Part shown: positions 19,391 to 29,187 of the stretch, piece after piece
Position numbering within the stretch: the stretch's first letter is position 1
Layout: the number at the start of each line of letters is the position of its first letter
Source of the DNA: Pseudanabaena sp. PCC 7367
Lineage (GTDB): Bacteria; Cyanobacteriota; Cyanobacteriia; Pseudanabaenales; Pseudanabaenaceae
Direction of reading: 5' to 3'
Length of the DNA stretch: 64,000 nucleotides
Assembly: GCF_000317065.1 (NCBI RefSeq)
Contig: NC_019701.1
Span: 3,854,001-3,918,000 of the forward strand
Program-made: the position numbers and the translations under genes
The notes under the pieces: model-generated
Databases searched by the model: none
Seen by the model: only the letters and a program-made list of their open reading frames with translations
What the model was told of the DNA's origin: nothing

Positions 19391-19864
19391 CTAGTAAACA
19401 GTGCGCCCCAAATGCCATTCCAGTGCCGCCCGCAATCGCTTCAAGATAATTTCTTGCTTACTCACCTGCTTGACCTGGTCATCAGTTTGAGGAGTTTGGC
19501 TTTTAATTTGAGTCAAATGGTCACTCATGCTAGCGATCTTTACTTGCAAAGAAACCGGACTAGACATGACTCGATCCAAATATTCCTCATAGGATTCGGC
19601 CTCCAGTGGTCTGAGTGCAGAAAGGGCTTCAACAATCTGGTTTGGGAAGTTCTGGCTGCGAATATAGTCCAGGGTGATTTTTTCATCTTGCATTGCATAG
19701 TTGAGCAAAGCCACGATCTTTGCTTCGGGTGCATCAATCTGCTCAACTAGCCCCATGAGCTGCTGCAAGTCGGCACGATTAGCAGGCTGACCTTGCCCAC
19801 TCAAAGCATTCTGGGCAATATCAGTAGCTAGTTGCAGGAGATTGTCGTGGTTGTTAGCAGCCAT
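19391..19864 (-). CDS. Degenerate HD-domain-like protein
   Basis: A 157-residue helical protein. The middle (KIVALLNYAMQDEKITLDYI, then PNQIVEALSALRPLEAESYEEYLDRV and VSLQVKIASMSDHL) aligns by eye with the (p)ppGpp-hydrolase-type HD domain, where one expects LLHDVVED, FP..IVEAV..LT, YEEY..R and VK.ADL.DN. The His-Asp metal pair is replaced by Asn-Tyr and the final Asp-Asn is altered, so hydrolase activity is unlikely. It may be a binding or regulatory version. It lies 118 bases downstream of the REC-GAF response regulator on the same strand, possibly its operon partner. Homology is inferred from motif spacing only. Confidence 0.7.
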   Translation of the reverse strand: MAANNHDNLLQLATDIAQNALSGQGQPANRADLQQLMGLVEQIDAPEAKIVALLNYAMQDEKITLDYIRSQNFPNQIVEALSALRPLEAESYEEYLDRVMSSPVSLQVKIASMSDHLTQIKSQTPQTDDQVKQVSKQEIILKRLRAALEWHLGRTVY

Positions 19865-19981
19865 AGGAGGGGAAATAGTTTTTTAATATTTTAACCAGTG
19901 GCCAGCCATTGCTCAAGCTGGAAAATATCAGGGAAGCCGATCGCCGCAAACCGATTTCCTCAGCAATGCTACTACAAAAAT

Positions 19982-20938
19982 CTATAGGGGTTGATAGCAG
20001 CGGATACAAGTCAGGGCGATCGCTGTTTGATCGGCGCACCTTTGCATGACTTCAATATCCTCACTACTCAAAGAAGGATTTTGCTGCCATTGCATCGATA
20101 CCAGCGCCAACAGATCCTGGCCATAGACAATCTTAAATACTAAATGAGTGTTGACTGAACCATCTTGATAGGCGGCATGATTGGCTAAAGCCTCGTCACT
20201 AGCAAGATTTACAGCGATTTGCGATCGTTGTTCCGCAATTGCCTGCTGCGCCAGTGGGGTTGTTCCGAGCCAATTGGGATCACTTGCCACTGTGCCGGTG
20301 GTGGCTCTGGCCTCTGGTTTTAATTGCCCAGCCTCAATTAATTGGAGCACGCACCCATCCGCTTCATAGCTCTGGCCAAAGGCATCGGCGATCGGTTGGA
20401 ATGACGCGGCTACATCCTGCGATCGAGGTGAAATTTGATACAGGGCAGTGAGGTAAGACTGAAGCGATCGGGCACGTCGCAATTCATCGGAGCGACTCTT
20501 CATCAACTGATAGGTGTTGGTGGCTCGCTGCACCACTTGCTTCAGTTCCTCTGGGTCCCAGGGCTTGGTGATGTACTTATAAACCTGGCCGGAGTTGATC
20601 GCTTCGACTAAATCTTCAACATCCGTAAACCCAGTTAACACAATCCGCACTGTATCCGGGAATTCTGGCACAGTTTTACTCAAAAACTCTGTCCCTTTCA
20701 TTTCCGGCATCCGCTGGTCGGAGATGATTACTGCTACTTCACCCTCTTGTTTTAAGACCTCCAGAGCTTGCACACCGCTCTCGGCTCTAAACACTTGAAA
20801 ATCACGCCGAAAAGTACGGTAGAGCAAATCCAGGTTATCCTGCTCATCATCTACAACCAACAGTTTAGGTTTCTTGGGTCGAGCAGAACCACTAGCAGTG
20901 AAGTAATGAATATCAGCAGAGCTATTAGAGTCGGACAT
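19982..20938 (-). CDS. Response regulator, REC plus GAF-like domain
   Basis: A 318-residue protein. Residues about 24-145 form a complete receiver: LLVVDDEQDN, phosphoacceptor Asp in VIISDQRMPEMKG, Thr in IVLTGFTD, and Lys in YITKPWDPEEL. The C-terminal about 150 residues (from LTALYQIS) look like a GAF domain ending in ADQTAIALTCIR. There is no DNA-binding or enzymatic output, so it probably signals through protein contacts. The start ATG gives an N-terminal Ser/Ala-rich tail before the receiver. Divergent from psbU, with a 479-base spacer. Confidence 0.92.
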   Translation of the reverse strand: MSDSNSSADIHYFTASGSARPKKPKLLVVDDEQDNLDLLYRTFRRDFQVFRAESGVQALEVLKQEGEVAVIISDQRMPEMKGTEFLSKTVPEFPDTVRIVLTGFTDVEDLVEAINSGQVYKYITKPWDPEELKQVVQRATNTYQLMKSRSDELRRARSLQSYLTALYQISPRSQDVAASFQPIADAFGQSYEADGCVLQLIEAGQLKPEARATTGTVASDPNWLGTTPLAQQAIAEQRSQIAVNLASDEALANHAAYQDGSVNTHLVFKIVYGQDLLALVSMQWQQNPSLSSEDIEVMQRCADQTAIALTCIRCYQPL

Positions 20939-21138
20939 GCGTTAAACCTAATATCTAAAATAAACAAGTATGAGTTTACAACAACTAAGTTTTAGCTCAA
21001 TTAGCCAATCGCACCATTGTTCCATGATAGAAGCCGACATGTAAGACTAATAGGCTAATATAGGTACATAGATTAGATCAAAATTTAAATGGTGCAATAG
21101 GATTATATAAGCATATCTGTAGTTTAGAGTTAGGGTTG

Positions 21139-21156
21139 TTTTCGATCGATCGAAAA
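21139..21156. promoter_or_regulatory. Perfect 18-base palindrome TTTTCGATCGATCGAAAA
   Basis: Perfect inverted repeat; the symmetry continues outward with GGTT on the left and AACC on the right after one unpaired base each side. It could be an operator or form a cruciform/RNA hairpin. The CGATCG core is common in this genome, so the A/T arms and outer GGTT/AACC are the informative part. Confidence 0.5.
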
Positions 21157-21333
21157 AACCTCGTTTCTAAGCCCTATGCAGTTAATCCTAACCATCTGAA
21201 GATTGCCTTGATCATAAGCGCCATGGCATCAGCCGTCATCGTGGATTTCGCTCAATTGCAGCCTATTTCCACGGCACAATTGCCAATATTATAGTGTGAT
21301 GATCAAATCGCTATAAAAAGTAATGATCGCAAG

Positions 21334-21352
21334 GGGGCTAAGCAGCCCCTTT
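21334..21352 (+). terminator. GC-rich stem-loop followed by T run
   Basis: GGGGCT, loop AAGC, AGCCCC, followed by TTTT: the form of a rho-independent terminator, with flanking A/T bases extending the stem. It lies 66 bases upstream of the psbU ATG, where no rightward gene ends, so it may end a small RNA or act as an attenuator in the psbU leader. Confidence 0.5.
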
Positions 21353-21417
21353 TCTGGTAATCTCTATGGTCAGAGCAACCTTTATAAACAATTAATAGAT
21401 TGAGTTTAGAGATACAG

Positions 21418-21801
21418 ATGAAAAAATTATTCAGCTTTCTAATCGCCATAGCTGCCATCTTTACCATATGTCTATCCAGTCTTTACGTACCGGCCACCAG
21501 CAGTTACGCATGGGCTGAGGATCTGCCAGAAACCAATTTCTATACCAGATCTTCTAAGAAAATAGATTTAAACAATGCCAATGTTTATGCTTTTAGAAGC
21601 ATTCGTGGCATGTACCCGAACCTGGCTAAAAAGATCGTGGCCAACGCACCCTACGACAAAGTTGATGATGTTCTAAATATTGCGGATTTGAGTGAGACGC
21701 AAAAGCAAACACTTAAAGACAACATGGATCAATTTGATGTACGGCAACCTGATCCTTCGCTGAATCGGGAACGGATCAATAATTCCAGCTACAGACTTTA
21801 G
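21418..21801 (+). CDS. psbU: Photosystem II 12 kDa extrinsic protein PsbU
   Basis: A 127-residue precursor. The N-terminal signal peptide (MKKLFSFLIAIAAIF, then cleavage near YAWA-ED) sends it to the thylakoid lumen, where mature PsbU caps the oxygen-evolving complex with PsbO and PsbV. The mature part has the tandem helix-hairpin-helix pattern: IDLNNANVYAFRSIRGMYPNLAKKIV and YDKVDDVLNIADLSETQ. Start at ATG 21418; the TTG at 21400 would add residues before the basic signal start. Monocistronic by context. Confidence 0.97.
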   Translation: MKKLFSFLIAIAAIFTICLSSLYVPATSSYAWAEDLPETNFYTRSSKKIDLNNANVYAFRSIRGMYPNLAKKIVANAPYDKVDDVLNIADLSETQKQTLKDNMDQFDVRQPDPSLNRERINNSSYRL

Positions 21802-22148
21802 GTTCTTGCTGGTTACTTAGTCAGTAAACCTTTAATAGCTGTAGGACAGATAAATCAAATATTTTGAGGTGGGCAGTGGAGTTAATTTCACTGCCTTAAT
21901 TATTTAGTTACTAAATATTCATTACAGTTAATCTGAGTGCAATAGCTCCTTTTAATGACTTGCACAATGGCGGGATAATCCAAAGAGTAAGCGATCGGCC
22001 GAATTATGATCGGATGTACGTTTGTTTGACTTTTTTTGGCAAGATCATCCCTGGATGATGCAGTTTAGTCTTGACTTTTTTTAATTGGCGATCGCCTGAA
22101 TACCTTACTGCTTACTTAGCGATTTACCTAGCGATATTTCTGATTCAG
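21802..22148. other. Intergenic region between convergent psbU and ftsW
   Basis: About 350 bases between two convergent genes. I see no ORF, RNA or clear terminator hairpin that I can support. Confidence 0.5.
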
Positions 22149-23345
22149 TTAAGAGCGATAGCGCTTTTCTCTAAGCCGATCGCGGCGTTCTTGGACATTG
22201 AACCTGTCGATCGAAATTATTTCCGCCGCCGACATTTCCCTGGCTGCTCGAACTAAAAGTGCAGCGATCGCCAAACTTGAAAGTAGCGAACTGCCACCAT
22301 AGCTAAAGAACGGAAAAGTAATCCCAGTGGTGGGCAACACACCGGAGGCCACGCCAATATTCAAAAATGCTTGCCCCACCAAAAACACCGTCGAGCCGAT
22401 CGCCACCAGCCTTACTACCGCATCCTTGCACATCAACGCGACCCGAAAGCCCAGGCTGGCAAAAATGAGCAGCATTGCAATCAGGGCAATGCAACCAACC
22501 AGGCCAAACTCTTCTGCAAAAACCGAAAAGATGAAGTCGGTATATTGAAATGGCAAAAACATTTTCTGATTAGACAGACCAAACCCAGTACCCCAGGTGC
22601 CACCCGAACCGATCGCCATCAAGCTTTGGCTGAGCTGATAACCATCACCAGCCTGATCGACCCAGGGGTTCAAAAAAGACATCAAACGCCGCCGCTGATA
22701 TTCCTTGGTCGCAATACTAAACACCCCTGCCGCTACACCCATCACTGCTGTGCCAGTCAATTGATACCAGGGAATCCCCGCTGCCATCGCCATCAACCAT
22801 AGCGACATCCCCGACAGCGCGGTCATACTCAAACTAGGCTGCATCAAAATCCCCAGCAGGGAGATCGCAAACACCAATAACCAGAACAACTTAGCCAATA
22901 AGCCAGTTTGTTTCCAGCGACCAAACAAATTAGCTGCTTGCAACACCAAAAACGGCTTAATAAATTCCGATGGCTGCAATAAAAATGATCCCAGCTTCAG
23001 CCAGCGGGTTGAGTCATTCCGCGCCTCACCAATGCCAGGAATATAGGTGGCGAATAATAACAACAGCACCACAAATAAGCCAATGCTGCCAATTTTGATC
23101 GTCAATCGCAGTGGGAAATGCACCGTAATATTAAATATAATCAGCGCCAGAGCTGCCCAGATCAACTGTTGCTTGAAATAATAAAAGCCATCTCCCAAGC
23201 CATCTGCGTTAGGAAATGAGGCTGAAAACAGCACCACTAAGCCAACAAACAACCATAGAAAAGTAAGCCAGCGAATAATTCTGGCTTCGGCTGCCCAGCG
23301 GCTCACACTGGAATCAAAGAAGGGGAAAATTCTAAGTAGTTTCAC
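22149..23345 (-). CDS. ftsW: FtsW/RodA-family lipid II polymerase
   Basis: A 398-residue SEDS-family protein with about ten membrane helices. Signatures: WLKLGSFLLQPSEFIKP, a periplasmic loop with DGYQLSQSLMAIGSGG and GTGFGLSNQKMFLPFQYTDFIFSVFAEEFG, and TFPFFSYGGSSLL near the end. It polymerises lipid II glycan for septal (FtsW) or side-wall (RodA) peptidoglycan; the QYTDFIFSVFAEEFG loop favours FtsW. GTG start at 23345. No penicillin-binding protein gene is adjacent. Confidence 0.93.
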   Translation of the reverse strand: MKLLRIFPFFDSSVSRWAAEARIIRWLTFLWLFVGLVVLFSASFPNADGLGDGFYYFKQQLIWAALALIIFNITVHFPLRLTIKIGSIGLFVVLLLLFATYIPGIGEARNDSTRWLKLGSFLLQPSEFIKPFLVLQAANLFGRWKQTGLLAKLFWLLVFAISLLGILMQPSLSMTALSGMSLWLMAMAAGIPWYQLTGTAVMGVAAGVFSIATKEYQRRRLMSFLNPWVDQAGDGYQLSQSLMAIGSGGTWGTGFGLSNQKMFLPFQYTDFIFSVFAEEFGLVGCIALIAMLLIFASLGFRVALMCKDAVVRLVAIGSTVFLVGQAFLNIGVASGVLPTTGITFPFFSYGGSSLLSSLAIAALLVRAAREMSAAEIISIDRFNVQERRDRLREKRYRS

Positions 23346-23911
23346 AAGATAGCGTAAATGCTGCTTAATTTTAGGCGCTAGTATATAGCAGCATTCGGCA
23401 AATGACTACACATAAATCCGCAGCGCATCTTGCCAGCCGATCGATCCTACGGCAAAGCCCATGCTCCCAGGGCTGTTAAAACTATTGAGGCAAAATATAT
23501 TAATCCAAAATTTTAAGCGCGGTCAAAAAAATAACCCGCCAATGGCGATCGCCACTAACAGACTAATTTGCATCTATTTAATTGAACTAAAATCTATTTA
23601 ATTGAACGCGATGTGCAACTAAAACTCTGAAACCCTTATATCCTCGTGCTAGTTAACCTGGATCTTGATATTTTGGATCGCTCAAACGACCTAAAATCAA
23701 TGGCCTGGAAATAGTTGCACACCAGGTTAATTGAAGTAAAGGTATATAAACACCAAGCTCCCATACTCATGCCTACGCAGCATGGATGGAAGCAATCAAA
23801 ATATTATTCATAAGCTCAAGCCCCAATCAAGCGATCGCTAATGAGTCTAAGCATCGCTGATTAGAATGCTAGGTCAATAAGTTAAACAAATTATGGGTCT
23901 AGGGACAAAAC
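23346..23911. other. Intergenic region, about 570 bases
   Basis: Spacer between ftsW and the ybaB gene, both on the minus strand. Contains two HIP1-type GCGATCGC sites and a duplicated ATCTATTTAATTGAAC (about 23571-23605). No gene is supportable. Confidence 0.5.
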
Positions 23912-24250
23912 CTAGAATGCACCCGGCAAGCCCAATCCACCGGTCAACTCTTCCATCCGCTCCTTCATCGTGGCAGTAGAGAGAGCATAGGCTTCTTTCA
24001 TTGCCGTCAAAACCAAGTCAGACAACATTTCTGGGCTTTCTTCTAATGCCTTAGGATCAATCTCCACTGCGCAAGGCTCCTGGTTACCAGTGAGGGTGAT
24101 TTTGACCAGACCACCACCAGATTCGGCGGTAAGGCGCATTTCTTCCAGTTCTTCTTGTAGTTGCTTAGCGCCTTCTTGAATTTGCTTTGCCTTCTGGAAA
24201 GCCTCCTTCATTTTACCGAGGCCAAATCCAAATCCCTGTCCTTGTGGCAT
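23912..24250 (-). CDS. YbaB/EbfC family nucleoid-associated protein
   Basis: A 112-residue protein with the family pattern: Gly/Phe-rich N terminus, a Gln/Glu/Lys helix ([19 protein letters not shown]), [23 protein letters not shown], and a terminal Gly-rich [11 protein letters not shown]. YbaB proteins dimerise and bind DNA as nucleoid-associated factors. Divergent from glmU. In many bacteria ybaB sits beside recR or dnaX; not here. Confidence 0.95.
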   Translation of the reverse strand: MPQGQGFGFGLGKMKEAFQKAKQIQEGAKQLQEELEEMRLTAESGGGLVKITLTGNQEPCAVEIDPKALEESPEMLSDLVLTAMKEAYALSTATMKERMEELTGGLGLPGAF

Positions 24251-24440
24251 AGTAATTCCAGTTAATTAGTTATGTAAACAGCACTCTAAAGTTTTACCAC
24301 TTAATTATGCCACTGATATTCCAAATGCTAACTAATTTAGCCAGTAATTAGTAAATATAAATTTTTAGCACCAGGGTTAGTGGCGATCGCTCTAAATATT
24401 TGCCCCGAATATTTGACCTGAATATTTAGATTGATATTTC

Positions 24441-24476
24441 ATCGATGTTTGGATCGATGTTTGGATCGATGTTTGG
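24441..24476. repeat. 12-bp tandem repeat (ATCGATGTTTGG x3)
   Basis: Three perfect head-to-tail copies, with a partial fourth (ATCGGTCTTG), in the spacer upstream of glmU and ybaB. Spacing near one helical turn; could be a slippage product or clustered binding sites. Confidence 0.85.
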
Positions 24477-24582
24477 ATCGGTCTTGCGTGGGTGCGATCT
24501 GCTGGGGAATGATCTTAAACACACAGGCAATTGCTAAAATACATCACGGCCAGTGGAGTTTTTCAGCGAGGAGATGCGATCT

Positions 24583-25965
24583 ATGCTAGCAGTGGCAATT
24601 TTGGCAGCGGGTAAGGGCACCAGGATGAAATCCGATTTGCCAAAGGTATTACAGGACTTGGCCGGAAAATCACTGATCGAGCGGGTGATCGATACGGCTG
24701 AACAGCTCAACCCCGATCGCATTTTGCTGATTGTCGGCTACAAAAGTGATCTGGTCAGGACAGCCCTGCAAGATAAGATAGCGGCAAACCCGAAAATAGA
24801 ATTTGTAGAGCAAGCAGAACAACTTGGCACCGGACATGCAATCCAGCAATTGCTTGAGCCCCTGGCAGATTTTTCCGGCGATCTGGTTGTGCTGACTGGC
24901 GATTCACCTTTGCTGCGATCGACCACCCTGCATGAGCTGGTTACCATTCACCGCGATCGCCAAGTCCCTGCCACCGTTTTGACCGCAATTTTGCCCGATC
25001 CCACCGGCTATGGTCGCGTTTTTTGTGATGATCAAAATCAAATTGAGCGGATCATTGAGCACCGCGATTGCACGCCGGAGCAACGCCAGAATCAGCGGGT
25101 TAGTTCCGGCATGTATTGCTATAACTGGCCAGAATTAGCGGCGGTGTTACCCAAACTATCCACCAACAATGATCAAAAAGAATATTACCTCACTGAAGTA
25201 TTTGATTATCTCTCCCCAGTCCTAGCCGTAGATGTGGCTGACTACGAAGAGAGCTTTGGCATTAACGATCGCGTCCAGCTTTCCCATGCCTATGGCGTTT
25301 TGCAAGAACGCACCAAAACCAAATGGCTGAGGGCAGGCGTGACCATGCTGATGCCGGAAACAATTTCGATCGATGAAACCGTAGAAATTGAACCAAACGC
25401 AATTATCGAACCCCAAACCCACCTGCGGGGCAGTACCAGAATTGCATCGGGGGCACATATTGGCCCAGGCAGCATGATTGTCGATAGCACGATCGCCGCC
25501 GGTGCAAGGGTGCAGTTTTCGGTGATTACCAACAGCAAAGTTGGCACCAATTGCCGGGTGGGTCCCTATGCCCATCTGCGCGATCAAACTGTAATTGGCG
25601 ATCACTGCCGGATCGGTAATTTTGTGGAGCTTAAACAGGCCAAAATTGGCCAAAAAACTAATGCTGCTCACCTGAGCTATATTGGAAATGCCAAGCTTGG
25701 TGATAAAGTTAATATTGGCGCGGGCACCATAACCGCTAACTATGATGGCTTTCAAAAACATGAGACCATAATTGGCGATCGCGCTAAAACTGGTTCTAAT
25801 ACCGTCCTGGTAGCACCAGTTACCCTGGGCAACAATGTCAATGTAGGGGCGGGATCAGTTGTGACAGAAGATGTGGAACCTAATGCGCTAGTGATTGGTA
25901 GAGCCAGGCAGGTTGTCCGGCCTGATTACTATGATCAATCTGGGCGAAAAAGAACAAAGCCATAA
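24583..25965 (+). CDS. glmU: Bifunctional UDP-GlcNAc pyrophosphorylase / GlcN-1-P acetyltransferase
   Basis: A 460-residue enzyme making UDP-GlcNAc for peptidoglycan. The N-terminal uridyltransferase has LAAGKGTRMKSDLPK and GTGHAIQ, LTGDSPLL; the C-terminal left-handed beta-helix of hexapeptide repeats (from about 250) carries the acetyltransferase site with GNFVELK, IGNAKLGDKVNIGAGTITANYDG. Start at ATG 24583 because GAGGAG lies about 9 bases upstream; ATGs at 24553 and 24574 are possible but less well placed. Full length. Confidence 0.98.
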   Translation: MLAVAILAAGKGTRMKSDLPKVLQDLAGKSLIERVIDTAEQLNPDRILLIVGYKSDLVRTALQDKIAANPKIEFVEQAEQLGTGHAIQQLLEPLADFSGDLVVLTGDSPLLRSTTLHELVTIHRDRQVPATVLTAILPDPTGYGRVFCDDQNQIERIIEHRDCTPEQRQNQRVSSGMYCYNWPELAAVLPKLSTNNDQKEYYLTEVFDYLSPVLAVDVADYEESFGINDRVQLSHAYGVLQERTKTKWLRAGVTMLMPETISIDETVEIEPNAIIEPQTHLRGSTRIASGAHIGPGSMIVDSTIAAGARVQFSVITNSKVGTNCRVGPYAHLRDQTVIGDHCRIGNFVELKQAKIGQKTNAAHLSYIGNAKLGDKVNIGAGTITANYDGFQKHETIIGDRAKTGSNTVLVAPVTLGNNVNVGAGSVVTEDVEPNALVIGRARQVVRPDYYDQSGRKRTKP

Positions 25966-26696
25966 GGGCGATCGCTCCTAACTCATTGGTTGATTTGCTA
26001 ATTTGCCATTATCAGTTTAGAAACTAACAGTTAGTTAGTAGACTAATTGCTAGACTAGTTTTTATACTGCACCTACAGCAGTAATGCCGTAGCTTAAAAT
26101 CGGGTCAAATTTGCCCAATTAATCACCAGGCAATCACCAGCTAATCAAAGGCAATTAGTGAAGACTGTAAGTAAATTGCAGTGCATAAATTTAAGTGCAT
26201 GAATGTGGTCTTGTAACACTTAAATGCTTGGCAATACTTAGCAATACTTGGCGATGCTTAGCAATTCCAGGTAATGTCTGGTAATGAGGTCACAATGGCG
26301 GATGGGTAAGCAAGACAGCGACAATATGTAGTTTGCCGTTCCGATCGCATCCGATCGCATCAATCAAACCCATAGGTGCTGACGGTTATAGAACTGAGAT
26401 CTTTGATCTTTATTAATTATGGGGGATTGAATGGATTAGCTTGATCTAATTAATCTAATCCAAAAGTTCTATGATGACGCTATGATTTTTGGTCAACCAG
26501 ACCAATCCCCTAAATTCCCTGAATTTGGCAGGAACATATTCCAGCCTGGGGCATCAATTAATTTACCTACAGCTAAACTTAAAGCCAAGCCAATTCTCCT
26601 AACTCAACTAATCACCTAAGTAGTGACTGTTTCTCCTCACGCCTCAATCGAACTACTCAATTGAACTATAATCCCCACCAAGGGAATACCTAGATC
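25966..26696. other. Intergenic region, about 730 bases
   Basis: Spacer between glmU and the 164-residue gene. Around 26216-26285 there is an imperfect repeat of ACTTAGCAAT/CTTGGCAAT units. No ORF, tRNA or riboswitch is supportable. Confidence 0.5.
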
Positions 26697-27191
26697 ATGC
26701 AATTCATCGACGCTAAGCAGGCTTATCCGCTGGTGTTGGGGGTAGCGCTAGCATTGATTGGCGTAGCCATTTGGCAGAGATTTAGTCCACCACCCACACC
26801 ACAAACGATCGAACCCAGGGTGGTGATCCCCCCCCTACCCAGCTCTATTCCCAGACCCAGTCCAGCTTCAGGAATAAGCGAGGGTCTACTTCGGGTTGGC
26901 AATCGATCTGACTTTTCCGTGCGGGTGGTGTTGCTTGCCAGTCGTGGTAATGAGGTGGACTGGAATCAAGTAGAACCGCTCAATTGGGATTTTGCCCCCA
27001 ATGAGGGTGGCTCAGAAGGTTTGATTCTGTCACTGCCAGGGGAGCAGGTCAAAATTGCCGAGGGTGATATTGTGTTTGCCTTTGCCACCGATGGCTCGCG
27101 TACCTATTGGGGGCCAAATGTGGTGGGTGAGACGGATGCTCCTTTTTGGGATAGCGATCGCCAGGAGTGGAGCATGATCCTTCAACCTTAA
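26697..27191 (+). CDS. Membrane-anchored protein of unknown function
   Basis: A 164-residue protein with an N-terminal hydrophobic helix (about 10-26, LVLGVALALIGVAIW), a Pro-rich linker (about 30-57), and a beta-rich domain (about 60-164) with VGNRSDFSVRVVLLASR and EGDIVFAFATDGSRTYWGP. It looks like a small periplasmic domain tethered to the membrane. I do not recognise a family. It precedes prfC by 330 bases on the same strand. Confidence 0.8.
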   Translation: MQFIDAKQAYPLVLGVALALIGVAIWQRFSPPPTPQTIEPRVVIPPLPSSIPRPSPASGISEGLLRVGNRSDFSVRVVLLASRGNEVDWNQVEPLNWDFAPNEGGSEGLILSLPGEQVKIAEGDIVFAFATDGSRTYWGPNVVGETDAPFWDSDRQEWSMILQP

Positions 27192-27521
27192 GATCTGAAT
27201 CTGCCTCAACTAGAAACGCCCCAACTAGAACTGCTCAGACAGAGACTAGAGCGGTAAGGCAAGAATAATTGTTAATATGTTGAATGGGTCAGCTTGAGGC
27301 CACAAATTGCTAATCAAGCAATCGGGCTTTTAGGCGATCTCTAGTAACGACAAGCGAAGGGTTACCAAGAGCGATCGCACTCAGGTTAAAGTAGATGCTC
27401 TAATCCTAAAAATCCTGAATATTGGGAAATATTAGGATCTTAGGATCTACCGAATTGCTGGCTTACTTTAATTGCTTTTTGATTACCTTTCCCCTCAACC
27501 AATATATTTGTGATCTAATTA
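27192..27521. other. Intergenic region, 330 bases
   Basis: Spacer upstream of prfC. Contains repeated CTAGAA/CTAGAACTG text and AGGATCTTAGGATCT near 27434. No gene or clear regulatory site. Confidence 0.4.
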
Positions 27522-29117
27522 ATGAATCAGTTACAGCAAGAAGTAGACAAACGCCGCACCTTTGCGATTATTTCGCACCCGGATGCTGGTAAAACCACCC
27601 TCACCGAAAAATTGCTGTTGTATGGGGGCGCAATTCACCTGGCTGGGGCAGTAAAAGCACGGGCTTCGCAACGACATGTCACTTCGGACTGGATGGAACT
27701 GGAGCAACAGCGGGGGATTTCGATCACTTCGACGGTGTTGCAGTTTAACTACCAAAATTTTTGCTTGAACTTGCTCGATACCCCAGGCCACAAGGATTTT
27801 AGTGAAGACACCTATCGCACCCTGGCGGCGGCTGACAATGCGGTAATGCTCGAAGATGCTGGGAAAGGCTTGGAGCCACAAACCCGGAAGCTGTTTGAAG
27901 TTTGCCGGATGCGATCGCTGCCAATTTTTACGTTCATGAACAAGCTCGATCGCCCCACCCGCGATCCCCTTGAACTTCTCGATGAAATTGAACAGGAACT
28001 AGGCTTAACTCCCTATGCAATGAACTGGCCGATCGGCACGGGCGATCGCTTTCGGGGTGTATACGATCGCCAAAGTGGCACAATTCATTTATTCAATCGG
28101 GTTAAGCATGGCCAGCAAGCGGCGGAAGTAGAAATCATGTTGCCGGATGATCCGCGCTTAGCTGATTTGATTGAGCCCGACCTGTATGAACAGATGCTCG
28201 AAGAGATCGATGTGCTCGATAGCATTGGCGCAGAATGGGATCAAGCTGCCCTCCATAGTGGCAAAATGACCCCTGTGTTTTTTGGTAGTGCCATGAACAA
28301 CTTTGGCGTGGAGCTATTTCTAAAATCCTTCTTGCAATATGCGCTCAAGCCCACTAACCATGACAGCACTGCTGGAAATGTCGCCCCCACCGATCAAGAT
28401 TTTTCCGGCTTTGTTTTTAAGTTGCAGGCCAACATGGACCCCAGACACCGCGATCGGATCGCTTTTGTGCGAGTCTGCTCCGGTAAGTTTGAAAAAGATA
28501 TGACCGTTACCCATGTGCGCAGCGGTAAAAATGTACGCCTCTCCCATGCCCAGAAGCTCTTTGCCCAGGGTCGTGAAGCCCTCGATGAAGCCTACGCGGG
28601 TGATGTGATTGGCTTGAATAACCCCGGAGTCTTTACGATCGGCGATACGATCTGCACTGGCAAAAAGTTGCAGTTTGCTGGCATTCCACAGTTTTCACCG
28701 GAAATGTTTGCCTATTTGCGCAATCCCAACCCATCTAAGTTTAAGCAGTTCCGCAAGGGTGTATCGGAGTTGCAAGAAGAAGGCGCGATCCAGATTATGT
28801 ATTCCAGCAACGAAGCGGTGCGCGATCCGATCCTGGGTGCAGTGGGGCAGTTGCAGTTTGAAGTGGTGCAACATCGGCTCCAGAGTGAATATGGCGTAGA
28901 TAGCAGGCTGGAATCGCTGCCCTATAGTGTGGCGCGGTGGGTGGAAGGTGGCTGGGAAGCGATCGAAGATGCTGGGCGCTTATTTAATACCATGACGGTT
29001 AAGGATATGCTAAATCGTCCGGTGTTGCTGTTCAAAAATTCCTGGAACCTGGATCAAATCAGGTCTGACCATCCCGATCTCAAACTCAGTGCTTCGGCAC
29101 CGGTATTAACTCTTTAA
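27522..29117 (+). CDS. prfC: Peptide chain release factor 3
   Basis: A 531-residue translational GTPase that recycles RF1/RF2 after termination. GTP motifs: [15 protein letters not shown] (P loop), RGISITST (switch I), [16 protein letters not shown] (G3), [10 protein letters not shown] (G4). The C-terminal RF3-specific domain includes [15 protein letters not shown]. Full length, clear ATG start after a weak leader. A candidate structured RNA with its own promoter follows directly downstream. Confidence 0.98.
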   Translation: MNQLQQEVDKRRTFAIISHPDAGKTTLTEKLLLYGGAIHLAGAVKARASQRHVTSDWMELEQQRGISITSTVLQFNYQNFCLNLLDTPGHKDFSEDTYRTLAAADNAVMLEDAGKGLEPQTRKLFEVCRMRSLPIFTFMNKLDRPTRDPLELLDEIEQELGLTPYAMNWPIGTGDRFRGVYDRQSGTIHLFNRVKHGQQAAEVEIMLPDDPRLADLIEPDLYEQMLEEIDVLDSIGAEWDQAALHSGKMTPVFFGSAMNNFGVELFLKSFLQYALKPTNHDSTAGNVAPTDQDFSGFVFKLQANMDPRHRDRIAFVRVCSGKFEKDMTVTHVRSGKNVRLSHAQKLFAQGREALDEAYAGDVIGLNNPGVFTIGDTICTGKKLQFAGIPQFSPEMFAYLRNPNPSKFKQFRKGVSELQEEGAIQIMYSSNEAVRDPILGAVGQLQFEVVQHRLQSEYGVDSRLESLPYSVARWVEGGWEAIEDAGRLFNTMTVKDMLNRPVLLFKNSWNLDQIRSDHPDLKLSASAPVLTL

Positions 29118-29163
29118 TGTCTTGAATGGTAGCTTTTCTATGTAGAGTAGATTAGTCAGTTGC

Positions 29164-29169
29164 TATAAT
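29164..29169 (+). promoter_or_regulatory. TATAAT -10 element of the downstream RNA
   Basis: A perfect TATAAT preceded by TGC (extended -10 type) lies 46 bases after the prfC stop; 17 bases upstream is TGTAGA, a weak -35. Predicted start near 29176, about 12 bases before the tRNA-like acceptor strand. Confidence 0.5.
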
Positions 29170-29187
29170 GCTAGGTATAAATTTTAG

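Larger units (their letters stand above)
20939..21417. other. Intergenic region between the response regulator and psbU
   Basis: A 479-base spacer between divergent genes. It contains an 18-base perfect palindrome (21139-21156) and a GC-rich hairpin (21334-21349), listed separately. Neither is explained by the flanking genes, so a small unannotated transcript is possible. No convincing ORF. Confidence 0.5.

Noticed and set aside
22371-22802. A 143-codon plus-strand frame
   Set aside because: It is antisense to ftsW, whose membrane-protein pattern and motifs are unambiguous.
25222-25761. A 179-codon minus-strand frame
   Set aside because: Shadow of the hexapeptide-repeat region of glmU; low-complexity periodic DNA keeps the reverse frame open.
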